This document shows, piece by piece, positions 55,095-64,000 of a stretch of 64,000 bases of DNA. Within the stretch, counting starts at the first letter, position 1. Each line of letters opens with the position of its first letter. Position numbers and translations under genes: made by a program. The stretch is from Hyphomicrobium sp. (lineage in GTDB: Bacteria > Pseudomonadota > Alphaproteobacteria > Rhizobiales > Hyphomicrobiaceae), in NCBI GenBank assembly GCA_017512425.1, contig JAFWGI010000009.1, positions 28,948 to 92,947 on the forward strand, given 5' to 3'. The notes under the pieces are model-generated. The model saw nothing but the letters and a program-made list of their open reading frames with translations. It did not search any database and was not told the origin of the DNA.

Positions 55095-57005
55095 CTACTT
55101 CATGAGTTTTTCAACGAGCGGCGCCACAACGGCAAACGTTCCTTCGCCGAACTTCGCCAATATGCCGCCGACGATCGCGGCCAGCGTCCATCCGGTCCAG
55201 CGGGCGAACGTGCGCTTGTAGTTTGTGCGCACTTTCACATCGACGAGCTGATCCGGCAGCGCTGTCTCGGCGGCCATACCGTCGCTACCGATCGTCCGCG
55301 CCGAGACGATGATTTGTAGACGCGACCAGCCACGCATTTGCGGCGTGATGTGGAATCGCCAGCTCGCGAAATCATCGCTGCCGAGACCGAGATTGTTTTC
55401 GATCCACTGCGTTTCAGGCGATGCGGTCTCGATAAAAAATCCGCCATCGGGCGCGCGCAGACGCACCGACATCGCTTGCGTTACGGTCACTTCGTGACGC
55501 CAAGCAACGCCGCCGCCTTCGAGCCCCTGCGTGATGGCTTTTGCCGCCGCCTTGCCGATGCGCACTTCGACGGATTCGGTTTTGCCGACACGCATCGCGC
55601 GCGGGATGTTTTCCGAAAGTTGACCGGTCTCCACTTGCGTTCGCGCCGCGCGCCGTTGCGGCTGCTGTTGTGCTGGCGGCGGCGACGGCATGTGCAGGTC
55701 TCTGGCGGACGGCGCCGGCGCACCGCCCGGATGTCCATACGGTCCGGGCGGCATTGGCGCACCCATAGGCCGCTGCGGCGCCATCGGCGGATAGCCGAAT
55801 GGGTCGCCAGGAAACGACGGCGCTGGACCGCGTTGTTGCGGCATCGGCTGCGGTGCGTAGGGCGCATTCGGAAGAACCGGCATACCCGGCAACCCTCCGC
55901 GATAGCCCGAAGGTGCGGACGGCGCAGACATCGGCGGGATCGGCGGCGGTACCGCGATCGGCGCCGGACGCTGCAAATCAAAAGGAAAACCTTGGCCAGG
56001 GCCAGAGGGAGCAGGCGCACGCGCGGGCGCGGCAGGTGACGCAGCATTTGGCGGGGGCGCCGCCGAATACCCGAAATCGGTCGCCTGCGCTGGTCGCGCA
56101 GCCGCGACCGACGTCGGTTCTAAATGTGGCACTGACTCAATCGGCCGTTCTGGCTCGGATATGCCGGTTTCGAACGACGGCTCGATACGCCCGCCGCTAC
56201 CGATGGCAGCGTCGACGGATTCGGACCCAGGGATTTCGAATGCGGGTTCGTCAACCGGCGCGGGGCCAACCTGCGGCGCACTATCAGTAGGTGGAATGGT
56301 ATGGTCGATTGACGGCGCCGATTCAATTTCCGGCAATTTGGCCAGCACTGGCGCAGTCTGCGGAAAGATCTCTGCGGACGCGGGCGACGATGCCATCGGA
56401 GGCGGCGCAGGTGGTGGCGGCGGCAACGCCGGGCGTGGCGCATCGCGCATCATATCGCGCAGGCCGGGGGCCGCCCGCGACTGCACACGCTCGCGGGCGC
56501 GCGCCAACACATCATCGGCGGGCTTGATCTCCGGCAAAGTCTCGCGCGGCGGCGTCGCGAGCGCAGCCTGCAGCGCCCGGATGGCTTCGTCGAACGTCAG
56601 GCCATGAACCTGTAGAATTTGCGCGGCGGCGCTGCGGCCCTCGCCGACAATCGCCGCCAACACAATCGCCCCGTTGATATCGCGACGCCGGCTGCCGCGA
56701 GCGGCAGCAGCGGCAGCTTCCAAAATGCGCGATAGCGCTTGCGAAACGCCGAAGCCCGGGCCGGACTGTTGCCGCGGCAAACTGTTCAAATAGCCGTGCG
56801 TCTCGGCTTTGAGATGCTGCACGTCGACACGGCTTGCCATCAGGACGGCTTCGGCGTCGGGGTCATCGCACAACGCCAGCAGCATATGTTCGAGCGCGAC
56901 CTCGGCTGCTCCGAAAGAATTCGCCACGTCAGATGCGCGCGCGAGGGTCGTCCCCAAATTCTGCGACATCGGTATTTGGCTGAAATCTGCGGCTGCCAGG
57001 CTCAC
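55095..57005 (-). CDS. Clp-N-domain protein with Pro-rich middle and C-terminal anchor
   Basis: 636 aa. Residues 10-150 form a Clp repeat domain (DVANSFGAAEVALEHMLLALC, GRSAAAQILQVHGLTFDEAI). Then a long Pro/Ala-rich segment, a globular region at about 440-600 and a C-terminal hydrophobic anchor (WTLAAIVGGILAKFGEG). No AAA motor is present, so it is not a Clp ATPase; a membrane-tethered adaptor is a reasonable inference. It is convergent with engB. Confidence 0.75.
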   Translation of the reverse strand: MSLAAADFSQIPMSQNLGTTLARASDVANSFGAAEVALEHMLLALCDDPDAEAVLMASRVDVQHLKAETHGYLNSLPRQQSGPGFGVSQALSRILEAAAAAARGSRRRDINGAIVLAAIVGEGRSAAAQILQVHGLTFDEAIRALQAALATPPRETLPEIKPADDVLARARERVQSRAAPGLRDMMRDAPRPALPPPPPAPPPMASSPASAEIFPQTAPVLAKLPEIESAPSIDHTIPPTDSAPQVGPAPVDEPAFEIPGSESVDAAIGSGGRIEPSFETGISEPERPIESVPHLEPTSVAAARPAQATDFGYSAAPPPNAASPAAPARAPAPSGPGQGFPFDLQRPAPIAVPPPIPPMSAPSAPSGYRGGLPGMPVLPNAPYAPQPMPQQRGPAPSFPGDPFGYPPMAPQRPMGAPMPPGPYGHPGGAPAPSARDLHMPSPPPAQQQPQRRAARTQVETGQLSENIPRAMRVGKTESVEVRIGKAAAKAITQGLEGGGVAWRHEVTVTQAMSVRLRAPDGGFFIETASPETQWIENNLGLGSDDFASWRFHITPQMRGWSRLQIIVSARTIGSDGMAAETALPDQLVDVKVRTNYKRTFARWTGWTLAAIVGGILAKFGEGTFAVVAPLVEKLMK

Positions 57006-57303
57006 CCGTCACATCCTCTTGAACGGCCGCGGCGCCATCGCACCGCTGCCCTTACGGCACGCGAAATCTGCGGCCGCCCGTCGAATCTCGGGAATTACCC
57101 TATCGCATTGCAGCCGCGCCCGGCAGCAGCTTAATCGATTGGATTGTGGACCCTCTGTGACAAACCGCTAGCAGGCGATTGTGAGGGAATTCCGTTGAGC
57201 CAGCGGCGTGACCCGCTATAAGTCGGCAGCCGAACGAGGTTCTCCGTGCAAGACGTTGACGAGCCTCGCAATCTCATGCCGCTCGACTCGTTGGGGGACA
57301 CCC

Positions 57304-58299
57304 GTGAAAGACCCGAAGTCCGCTGCCACCAAAGAAACTGGACAAAGTTTGGGCAAGGCCAAGTCCGACGCGCTCGATAAAGCAGCGGCCGACCGGACCG
57401 CGCAGGCGCACACGCAGGCGCGCATTCTCGCCGAAGCCATCCCACATCTGATCCGCTACGACGAGCAAACGGTTGTCGTGAAGTTCGGCGGCCACGCGAT
57501 GGGCGACGAAGCGCTCGCGACGGCGTTCGCGAAAGATATCGTTTATCTCAAGCAGTCCGGCATCAATCCGGTCGTCGTTCACGGCGGCGGACCGCAGATC
57601 GCGAGCATGCTGAAGAAACTCGAGATCACATCCGATTTCGTGCACGGTCTGCGCGTTACCGATAAGCCGACCGTCGAAGTCGTCGAGATGGTTCTGTCGG
57701 GCAAGATCAACAAAGAGATTGTGTCGGCCATCAACCAGCAGGGCGGCAAGGCCGTCGGCATCTCGGGCAAAGACGCAAACCTGATGATCGCGAAAAAGAT
57801 CACAGAAATGCCCGACCCACAATCGAACCTGATGCAGGCCGTCGACATCGGTTACGTCGGCGATCCGGTTGAGGTCAACCCGCACATCGTCGAGACGATC
57901 TCGAAGTCTGATCTGATTCCGGTTATCGCGCCGGTTGGCATCAGCCGCGAAGGCGAGACACTCAACATCAACGCGGACACATTTGCGTCGGCGCTCGCGG
58001 CCCGCATGCAGGCGAAACGTCTGTTGCTTCTGACCGACGTCGCAGGCGTGCTCGACAAAGACAAGAACCTCGTCGAACGCTTGACCATCGAAGACGCACG
58101 CGCGCTCATCCAAGAAGGCACGATTTCAGGCGGCATGATCCCAAAGATCGAAGGCTGTATTGAAGTCGTCGAAGCCGGCGTCGAAGGCGTCGTAATCATT
58201 GACGGCCGCGTGCCGCATTGTGTGCTGCTTGAGCTCTTCACGGAGCACGGCGTCGGCACGCTTGTGACACGCGCAGATCGCAAAAAGGCGAAAGGCTGA
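57304..58299 (+). CDS. argB: Acetylglutamate kinase
   Basis: About 331 aa from GTG 57304 (GGGGGA upstream). It phosphorylates N-acetylglutamate in arginine synthesis. Motifs: [37 protein letters not shown] and [27 protein letters not shown]. The stop overlaps the next ATG by one base (TGATGG). Confidence 0.96.
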   Translation: MKDPKSAATKETGQSLGKAKSDALDKAAADRTAQAHTQARILAEAIPHLIRYDEQTVVVKFGGHAMGDEALATAFAKDIVYLKQSGINPVVVHGGGPQIASMLKKLEITSDFVHGLRVTDKPTVEVVEMVLSGKINKEIVSAINQQGGKAVGISGKDANLMIAKKITEMPDPQSNLMQAVDIGYVGDPVEVNPHIVETISKSDLIPVIAPVGISREGETLNINADTFASALAARMQAKRLLLLTDVAGVLDKDKNLVERLTIEDARALIQEGTISGGMIPKIEGCIEVVEAGVEGVVIIDGRVPHCVLLELFTEHGVGTLVTRADRKKAKG

Positions 58300-59063
58300 T
58301 GGCCGGCCGCGAGACAACATCTGCGGCCGGCAGCCTTCCGCCAGCCGTTACGGTACGCGGCTTCGACCATATCGACACCTGGATTTTCGACCTCGACAAC
58401 ACGCTCTATCCAGCGTCCTGCGATCTCTTTTCGCAGGTCGATCACCGCATGGGCGCCTTCATCTCGAAGACTCTGGGCGTGCCGTACGAGCACGCGCGGC
58501 ATTTGCAAAAAGCCTACTACCGCCAGTTCGGCACGACGCTCGCGGGCCTCATGAAAGTCCATAAGCTGAAGCCCGAACCGTTCCTTGAATACGTTCACGA
58601 CATCGACTTGTCCGTATTGCCCGAACTTCCCGAACTGGCTGAACGCATCGCGCGTCTGCCGGGGCGGAAGCTGATCTTCACCAACGGCTCGCGCCGCCAC
58701 GCCGAGAACGTCGCGCGCAAGATCGGCGTGTTGGACCTGTTTGAAGACATCTGTGATATCGCGGCGTGTGAATTCGTGCCGAAGCCGGATCACAGCGCCT
58801 TCGAGCGCATGGTGCGAAAGCATGACGTCAGGACCGACGTGTCCGCGATGTTCGAAGATATGCCGCACAATCTGGAATCGCCGCATCTGCTGGGCATGAC
58901 GACTGTGTTTGTGCATTCCGACTACGTCGATCATCCCGCGCAGTTAAAAGTCCGCGACTGGCGGAAACTGCCGGAACACATTCATCACATGACGCAAGAT
59001 CTGACGGATTTTCTGGGACAGAACGTGCTCCGCATCGACAGCGAAGAACGATTTTTGCGCTAA
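58299..59063 (+). CDS. HAD-family pyrimidine 5'-nucleotidase
   Basis: 254 aa. HAD motifs: FDLDNTLYP (nucleophile Asp), FTNGSRRHAENV (motif II) and PKPDHSAFERM with FEDMPHNLESP. The Sdt1/PpsE-like subgroup hydrolyses pyrimidine 5'-nucleotides or vitamin B6 phosphates. Coupled to argB. Confidence 0.9.
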   Translation: MAGRETTSAAGSLPPAVTVRGFDHIDTWIFDLDNTLYPASCDLFSQVDHRMGAFISKTLGVPYEHARHLQKAYYRQFGTTLAGLMKVHKLKPEPFLEYVHDIDLSVLPELPELAERIARLPGRKLIFTNGSRRHAENVARKIGVLDLFEDICDIAACEFVPKPDHSAFERMVRKHDVRTDVSAMFEDMPHNLESPHLLGMTTVFVHSDYVDHPAQLKVRDWRKLPEHIHHMTQDLTDFLGQNVLRIDSEERFLR

Positions 59064-59076
59064 TCTGACTTCGGCT

Positions 59077-59104
59077 TGAAACTTTCGGTCGCACCAAACG
59101 TATC
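59077..59104 (+). promoter_or_regulatory. Putative ECF-sigma promoter of the sigma gene
   Basis: TGAAAC (59077-59082), 16-bp spacer, CGTATC (59099-59104), about 100 bp before the sigma-factor ATG. The same boxes and spacing occur before the fasciclin gene (60554-60581). The spacer sequences differ, so the shared boxes are probably the promoter recognised by this ECF factor. Confidence 0.75.
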
Positions 59105-59206
59105 GCCTGCATCGAAAATAAAATTGAACGCCGGACGTTTGCCGGCTTACGTCATGCCGGTTGCGCGCGGATATCCTGACAACTGGCAACGCGCTATAGA
59201 GCGTCG

Positions 59207-59779
59207 ATGAAATTGAGTAATTCAGAAGCGCCAATGACCACAGTCGGGGAATTGAGCAACCTGCTGTTGCGCGTCGCCGAGCGCGATGCCGCCGCGTTCA
59301 AAGTAGTATATGGCGCAACATCCTCGAAACTCTACGGAATCATCTTGCGTATCTTGAGGCGCCGCGACGTCGCGGACGAAGTGCTGCAAGAGGTCTATGT
59401 GAAAATCTGGGATCGCGCATCGGATTTTAATCCAGCTATCGCGTCGCCGATCACTTGGATGGCGACAATCGCACGAAATCGGGCGATCGATGAAGTGCGC
59501 CGCAAGCGTCCTGAGTCTTTCGAAGATCATCCCGAAATCGTCGACGTTCCAGCTGACGATCCTTCGGCACTTTCTATTCTGATGCGCGGCGAAGACGGCC
59601 GGCGTCTTGCTGATTGCCTATCGCGGCTCGACGATGGCAAGCGCCAAATGGTGGTGCTGGCATATTGCGACGGGCTCAGTCGCGATGAGCTTGCGGCGCA
59701 ATACGGCCAGCCGGTCAATACGATCAAGACATGGCTGCGCCGCTCGCTGGCGCAACTGAAGGGGTGCCTCAGCTCATGA
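59207..59779 (+). CDS. ECF-family sigma factor
   Basis: 190 aa. Sigma-2 region: YGIILRILRRRDVADEVLQEVYVKIW and WMATIARNRAIDEVRRKR; sigma-4: LAYCDGLSRDELAAQYGQPVNTIKTW. It overlaps the anti-sigma gene by 4 bp (ATGA). Likely regulated by release from that membrane anti-sigma factor and by its own promoter. Confidence 0.92.
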   Translation: MKLSNSEAPMTTVGELSNLLLRVAERDAAAFKVVYGATSSKLYGIILRILRRRDVADEVLQEVYVKIWDRASDFNPAIASPITWMATIARNRAIDEVRRKRPESFEDHPEIVDVPADDPSALSILMRGEDGRRLADCLSRLDDGKRQMVVLAYCDGLSRDELAAQYGQPVNTIKTWLRRSLAQLKGCLSS

Positions 59780-60498
59780 CGGAGCCTGATGACATCGACG
59801 GGCTCGCCGCCGAATACGTTCTCGGCACACTCGATGCTGGGGAGCGCGCGGCGGTCGCAGCGCGGCGTCAACGCGAAGTGGCGCTCGATGCGGCAATCGT
59901 TTCATGGGAGTCGCGTCTCGCCGCACTGAGCGATGTTGTTCCGCCTATCGCGCCGCCGTCAGGGCTATTTTCAAAAATTGAAGCGCGCCTGCACGCCGTT
60001 TCCTCTGTCGGAATTTCTCACGCCGCAGCCGTTGTCGCGTTGACGCGACGCTTGAACAGTTGGCGGGTGGCTGCGATCACCGCATCGTCAATTGCAGCAG
60101 CTCTTCTGGTTGCTTTCGGCGCAACGCAATTCGCGCCCAAGCCAAAAGGCAAAAATTTGGTTGCCGTTCTTCAGAAAGACGCGCAATCGCCGGCGTTCCT
60201 TGTCAGCGTCAATGTCGATGATCGTGTCATGACGGTCCGCCCCGTATCGGCAAAGCACGAGGCCGGCAAAAGCTACGAGCTCTGGATCATCCACGAAAGT
60301 CTCGGAAAACCGAAATCCCTTGGCGTTGTCGATGATGCTGCGCCGACGAGGGCGCCAACACTTGCCGCCTATAAACCGGACGTTCTTGAAGCATCGACGT
60401 ACGCCGTTACGCTGGAACCAGAAGGCGGTTCGCCGAGCGGTGATCCGACAGGTCCAATCGTGTTCAGCGGCAAGATGATTGAGGCGACCGGGTACTGA
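59776..60498 (+). CDS. Anti-sigma factor, RskA-like
   Basis: 240 aa from ATG 59776. The N-terminal cytoplasmic anti-sigma domain (DDIDGLAAEYVLGTLDAGER) precedes one membrane segment (VAAITASSIAAALLVAFGA) and a periplasmic RskA domain (SYELWIIHE, ASTYAVTLEPEGGSP). It should hold the upstream sigma factor at the membrane. Confidence 0.9.
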   Translation: MTEPDDIDGLAAEYVLGTLDAGERAAVAARRQREVALDAAIVSWESRLAALSDVVPPIAPPSGLFSKIEARLHAVSSVGISHAAAVVALTRRLNSWRVAAITASSIAAALLVAFGATQFAPKPKGKNLVAVLQKDAQSPAFLVSVNVDDRVMTVRPVSAKHEAGKSYELWIIHESLGKPKSLGVVDDAAPTRAPTLAAYKPDVLEASTYAVTLEPEGGSPSGDPTGPIVFSGKMIEATGY

Positions 60499-60553
60499 TA
60501 GGTTTGCGCTTCGGATCACAATCGTCGCATAAAATAATCGTAACGCTGTCGAC

Positions 60554-60581
60554 TGAAACCGCGTCGTCAATTCCACGTATC
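60554..60581 (+). promoter_or_regulatory. Putative ECF-sigma promoter of the fasciclin gene
   Basis: TGAAAC (60554-60559), N16, CGTATC (60576-60581), identical boxes and spacing to the sigma-gene promoter; 48 bp before the fasciclin ATG. Confidence 0.75.
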
Positions 60582-60629
60582 TCCGACGTGCTCCATGAAG
60601 GAGCGGCGAAAAAATTGGAGATTCCCCCG

Positions 60630-61214
60630 ATGTCTAAATCCGTTCGCGCCACGTTGCTTGGCGCATCCGCACTCGCTGCTGCATTGTCGTTCAGCGCTAT
60701 TGCGACGCCGACGCTTGCTGAAAAAATGGAAAAGACCGTGATGGTCGGTGGAGCCGAAATGTTCCCATCGAAAAATATTGTCCAGAACGCAAGCCACTCA
60801 AAGGATCACACAACGCTTGTTGCAGCGGTGAAGGCTGCCGGCCTCGTAGATACTCTGTCGGGCAAGGGTCCATTCACCGTCTTTGCGCCGACAAACGAAG
60901 CTTTCGAAAAGCTGCCGAAGGATACGGTGCCGACGCTTCTGAAGCCGGAAAATAAGGATAAGTTGGCCGGCATTCTGACGTATCACGTCGTCGCTGGAAA
61001 AATGTCGGCAGCTGATCTCGCCGCAAAAGCAAAAGAGAATGGCGGCAAGGTCGAATTGAAGACGGTCGCCGGCGGCACAATCACCGTTATGGGTGAAGGC
61101 GGCGGCTGGGTGGTTGTCGATGCCAAGGGCGGTAAAGCGAAGATCACGATCGCCGACGTCAACCAGTCGAACGGCGTGATCCACGTCATCGACAGCGTAG
61201 CGATGCCGAACTAA
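60630..61214 (+). CDS. Exported fasciclin-domain protein
   Basis: 194 aa from ATG 60630 (TTGGAG upstream). Signal peptide LLGASALAAALSFSAIATPTLA. Fasciclin (FAS1) domain: VAAVKAAGLVDTLSG, GPFTVFAPTNEAFEKLP, LAGILTYHVVAGKMSA, NGVIHVIDSVAMP. FAS1 proteins act in adhesion or matrix binding. The promoter predicts control by the ECF sigma factor. Confidence 0.92.
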   Translation: MSKSVRATLLGASALAAALSFSAIATPTLAEKMEKTVMVGGAEMFPSKNIVQNASHSKDHTTLVAAVKAAGLVDTLSGKGPFTVFAPTNEAFEKLPKDTVPTLLKPENKDKLAGILTYHVVAGKMSAADLAAKAKENGGKVELKTVAGGTITVMGEGGGWVVVDAKGGKAKITIADVNQSNGVIHVIDSVAMPN

Positions 61215-61268
61215 GCGCAAAAGTAAGCTCTCTCCGAATCTTCCCCCATGCTCGGAGAGTCAAGGGCC

Positions 61269-61306
61269 GGTCAATCAGCAGTCTACGAAGCGCTGATTGA
61301 CCAGCC
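61269..61306. terminator. Hairpin between convergent fasciclin and SDR genes
   Basis: GGTCAATCAGC/GCTGATTGACC (11 bp), then a short T-run. It lies where both transcripts should end. A second 8-bp hairpin (CTCTCCGA/TCGGAGAG) lies upstream at about 61230-61260. Confidence 0.6.
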
Positions 61307-61321
61307 GTTTTGAACACTTGA

Positions 61322-62080
61322 TCAGCCGCGGCCGATGTAGGGCATGGCGGTTGCCATCAGCGTCATGAATTGCACGTTGGCGTCGAGCGGCAGGTTCGCG
61401 ATGTAGAGAACGGCGTCGGCGACGTGCGCGACATCCATGCGCGGCTCAAAAAGCGTTTGCCCATTCGCCTGCAAAATCCCTGTCGCCATTTTTGCGGTGA
61501 AGTCGGTTGCCGCATTGCCGATGTCAATCTGAGAGCAGGCGATGTTATCGGCCCGTCCATCCAGCGAGATCGACTTCGTCAGACCCGTGATCGCGTGCTT
61601 CGTCGCCGTATAGGGCGCCGACAGCGGTCGCGGCACATTGGCGGAAATCGAGCCGTTGTTGATAATGCGCCCGCCCTTCGGCGATTGCGCTTTCATCATC
61701 CGGATCGCTTCCTGCGCGCATAGAAACGCGCCCGTCAAATTGACATCGACGACGCGCTTCCAAACAGCGAGCGGAATATCTTCGATCGCCGTGCCGACGG
61801 CGAACGTGCCGGCATTATTGAACAGAACGTCGATACGTCCGAACGCCTTGTGCGTTTCGGCAAAGAGCGCTTTGACCGATGTCTGATGCGCCACGTCCGT
61901 CGCAACGCTAACTGCCAGCGGACCAGATGAATCCATCAGCGACTGCGTTTTCTCGAGTTCCTCTAAACGCCGGCCGGCGAGCACGACGCCATACCCGGCG
62001 TTTTGCAGTTTGACGGCGACGGCGCGGCCAATGCCGGAACCCGCTCCCGTAATCACAGCAACCTTCTTTGCGTGTTGCAT
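61322..62080 (-). CDS. Short-chain dehydrogenase/reductase
   Basis: 252 aa from ATG 62080. Classical [16 protein letters not shown] (cofactor), NNAGTFAVG, catalytic Ser in [15 protein letters not shown]. Start chosen because GAGGGGT precedes it and the Rossmann fold starts there. Substrate unknown. Confidence 0.9.
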   Translation of the reverse strand: MQHAKKVAVITGAGSGIGRAVAVKLQNAGYGVVLAGRRLEELEKTQSLMDSSGPLAVSVATDVAHQTSVKALFAETHKAFGRIDVLFNNAGTFAVGTAIEDIPLAVWKRVVDVNLTGAFLCAQEAIRMMKAQSPKGGRIINNGSISANVPRPLSAPYTATKHAITGLTKSISLDGRADNIACSQIDIGNAATDFTAKMATGILQANGQTLFEPRMDVAHVADAVLYIANLPLDANVQFMTLMATAMPYIGRG

Positions 62081-62171
62081 TCTACCCCTCACGAACGCTT
62101 CGCGAAATATGGTAGTCTCGCGGTCGCATTCGGCAAGTGTCTCATGACAGACGGGCGGGGGAAGACAACGC

Positions 62172-62909
62172 ATGACTGAGCCAGGCGCGAACGGCCATGA
62201 GAGCGGCGCAGGCTGGCGGGCCATTGCGGCCGATGTCTTGAGCGCCGACGACAATATCGGTTTCTTCGGGGCGCTACGCCGGCTCGCCCGCGCGCCGGTC
62301 GATGGTGCAATCGCGTTGGCGGAAAATCCCGCGTATCGCGGTCACCAAAAATTCTTCGCGACCTGCCTGACAATCTGGATCAGTTTCGGCCTCATCGTCG
62401 TGCCGTGGTTTCTGACGTGGTATCTGGAAGAGCAACAGGCCGGCGGCGACGACCGCGTCGCTGCATTGAAGCTGACGATCTTGCAATACTTCGAACTGGC
62501 GGTGATCGTGGTCGCCGGCTTTTTCATCTATCGCTTTGGCGCGACCATAAAGCGCTCGCCGCTGAGCTATTATAAATTCGCGCTTCTAAGCTCTGGTCTT
62601 GCCTTGCTGCTATCAATCCTGATCCTGACCGTGAGGTTGGTTGGCATCATCGTGCTGAGCGAGGGCCTTGGCGATCTTGGGTCGGAGATCGTAGAGAACC
62701 CCTGGGTCATTCTCGCCGTAAATCTTCTAACACTTTTGATTGCCTTGGCGCTGCTGATCGCGGTGAATAAGCGCTATTGGGGGCTTCGCACGCGCTTCGT
62801 TGTTCCGGCGACGATAGCCGTCGCATCGATTGACCTCGGCGCCGTCGTTTTGGGCAAAATGCTGTTGGATGTGCCGGCCGTCAGCAATGTTCTGCAATAC
62901 GTGAGCTAA
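62172..62909 (+). CDS. Multi-pass membrane protein, unknown function
   Basis: 245 aa with about four to five membrane segments ([77 protein letters not shown]). No family recognised. It ends 2 bp before the stop of the convergent dehydrogenase gene. Confidence 0.75.
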   Translation: MTEPGANGHESGAGWRAIAADVLSADDNIGFFGALRRLARAPVDGAIALAENPAYRGHQKFFATCLTIWISFGLIVVPWFLTWYLEEQQAGGDDRVAALKLTILQYFELAVIVVAGFFIYRFGATIKRSPLSYYKFALLSSGLALLLSILILTVRLVGIIVLSEGLGDLGSEIVENPWVILAVNLLTLLIALALLIAVNKRYWGLRTRFVVPATIAVASIDLGAVVLGKMLLDVPAVSNVLQYVS

Positions 62910-62911
62910 GC

Positions 62912-63841
62912 TCAGCGCGTCGGAACCGGCTTCTCGCCGCGATAGTCATAGAAACCGCGCCGCGTCTTGCGGCCAAGCCATCCGGCTTCGACGTACTTCA
63001 CGAGAAGCGGGCACGGGCGGTATTTCGAATCCGAAAGTCCTTCATACAGCACCTGCATGATGCTGAGACAGGTATCGAGACCGATGAAGTCCGCGAGTTC
63101 GAGCGGGCCCATCGGGTGATGAGCGCCGAGCTTCATCGCTTTGTCGATCATCTCGACCGTGCCAACGCCTTCGTACAGCGTATAGACGGCTTCGTTGATC
63201 ATCGGCAGCAGCAGCCGGTTGACGATAAAGGCCGGAAAATCCTCTGATACAGCCGTCGTCTTGCCGAGGCTTTCGACGAACGTCTTGGCCGTCGCGAACG
63301 TCTCGTCTTCCGTCGCAATGCCGCGGATCAGCTCGACCAGCTCCATGCGCGGAACCGGGTTCATGAAGTGCATGCCGATAAAGTCTTCGGGCCGGTCGCT
63401 CGCAGCGGCAAGGCGCGTAATCGAGATCGACGACGTGTTCGACGCAAGCATCGCGGTTGGCTTCAAATGCGGGCAGACGGCCGCGAAAATCTTGTGTTTG
63501 AGGTCTTCGTCCTCGGTGGCTGCTTCGATGACGATATCGCAGTCGCCGAAGTCTTCGAGTTTCTCGGCAAACGTGATCCGGCCCAGCGCCTTTTCTTTGT
63601 CCGCTTCCGTCAGCGTGCCCTTCGCGATCTGGCGGCTCATATTGCCGGCGATCGTCTCAACGCCCTTCTCGTAGAGTTCCTTTTTCAGATCGTGCAGCGC
63701 AACGGCATAACCGGCGGCTGCACATACGTGGGCGATACCGCTGCCCATCTGCCCAGCGCCAATGACCCCAACCTTGGTTATCGTCCGCGCGGGCTGGATC
63801 GCCACTTTGCTTTTATCCAAGATCTTCTGGCCCTGGGGCAT
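62912..63841 (-). CDS. 3-hydroxybutyryl-CoA dehydrogenase
   Basis: 309 aa from ATG 63841. NAD site VGVIGAGQMGSGIAHVCAAAG; catalytic region SNTSSISITRLAA and GMHFMNPVPRMELVELI. Oxidises (S)-3-hydroxybutyryl-CoA in butyrate/PHB metabolism. Followed upstream by etfA on the same strand, the usual order. Confidence 0.93.
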   Translation of the reverse strand: MPQGQKILDKSKVAIQPARTITKVGVIGAGQMGSGIAHVCAAAGYAVALHDLKKELYEKGVETIAGNMSRQIAKGTLTEADKEKALGRITFAEKLEDFGDCDIVIEAATEDEDLKHKIFAAVCPHLKPTAMLASNTSSISITRLAAASDRPEDFIGMHFMNPVPRMELVELIRGIATEDETFATAKTFVESLGKTTAVSEDFPAFIVNRLLLPMINEAVYTLYEGVGTVEMIDKAMKLGAHHPMGPLELADFIGLDTCLSIMQVLYEGLSDSKYRPCPLLVKYVEAGWLGRKTRRGFYDYRGEKPVPTR

Positions 63842-63870
63842 TAACAGCAATCCTTCAGCACACGTGCAGC

Positions 63871-64000
63871 TTAGCGACCGGCTTTTTTCAGCTCAGCATC
63901 GAGTTCCGGCAATGCCTGGAACAGGTCGGTGACGAGGCCGTAGTCGGCGACCTGGAAGATCGGCGCTTCGGCATCCTTGTTGATCGCGACGATGACCTTC
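63871..64000 (-). CDS. etfA: Electron transfer flavoprotein alpha subunit, C-terminal end only
   Basis: The last 42 codons ([21 protein letters not shown], then [12 protein letters not shown] and stop) match the FAD-binding end of EtfA; the rest lies beyond the window. It passes electrons from acyl-CoA dehydrogenases to the quinone pool. It precedes the 3-hydroxybutyryl-CoA dehydrogenase gene on the same strand. Confidence 0.9.
   Translation of the reverse strand, partial: KVIVAINKDAEAPIFQVADYGLVTDLFQALPELDAELKKAGR

Overview
This 64 kb window looks like chromosome from a Hyphomicrobiales (Rhizobiales) alphaproteobacterium, possibly a Hyphomicrobium relative. The right-hand part has a typical alphaproteobacterial core order: rpmH, rnpA, yidC, engB, argB and a HAD nucleotidase, followed by an ECF sigma/anti-sigma/fasciclin cluster, an SDR enzyme, 3-hydroxybutyryl-CoA dehydrogenase and etfA. 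These core genes are intact and tightly packed. The species is inferred from gene order and protein character only.

The left and middle part (about 1.9-48.0 kb) is an accessory region that stops at a complete tRNA-Arg(ACG) gene (48028-48104, minus strand). Left to right it holds: a two-component system (1-1.9 kb); a hipBA module with a visible operator; an ACR3/SBF-type transporter; a serine-recombinase remnant; several broken genes, including a GmrSD-like DUF262/DUF1524 protein; a tRNA-like hairpin; an IS1595-family transposase with a consensus promoter; remnants of conjugation-type ATPases; then, from 14.2 to 20.1 kb, a defence-like block. Next come a metal-resistance block (P-type ATPase with divergent MerR, CDF exporter, small exported proteins), RhuM and ArdC-like genes, a truncated IS3-family element, a second hipBA, a higBA pair, and a second defence-like block (35.6-43.3 kb). 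The region ends with plasmid-type replication functions: a truncated Rep gene with iteron-like repeats, an FtsH-like AAA gene, an AlpA-type regulator and an unknown protein.

The main discovery is two different ubiquitin-like conjugation loci about 18 kb apart. The first (15.4-18.1 kb) encodes a triple ubiquitin-like/E2-like fusion without any cysteine and a JAB-E1 fusion. It is transcribed divergently from an XRE repressor plus ImmA/IrrE metallopeptidase pair, the layout of CapH/CapP-type damage-responsive control, with a TTGACA-N17-TAATCT promoter framed by two direct repeats. Next to it lies a minus-strand set: a small protein, an HExxH metalloprotein and a dCTP-deaminase-like gene. The second locus (35.65-37.48 kb) is Ubl, DUF6791-like E1 and DUF6527-like protein. 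It converges on a HEPN-like gene and a giant SNF2 ATPase whose C-terminal part is made of 25 tandem 15-residue C/S-x-x-T/S units.

Many accessory genes carry one inactivating lesion, while the core genes do not. There are in-frame TAG codons in the JAB-E1, the HEPN-like gene and an unknown gene, and single-base frameshifts in the GmrSD-like, dCTP-deaminase-like, FtsH-like and unknown genes. TAG ends rpmH and yidC normally, so the ambers are most simply mutations. The island therefore appears to be a defence-rich element caught in decay.
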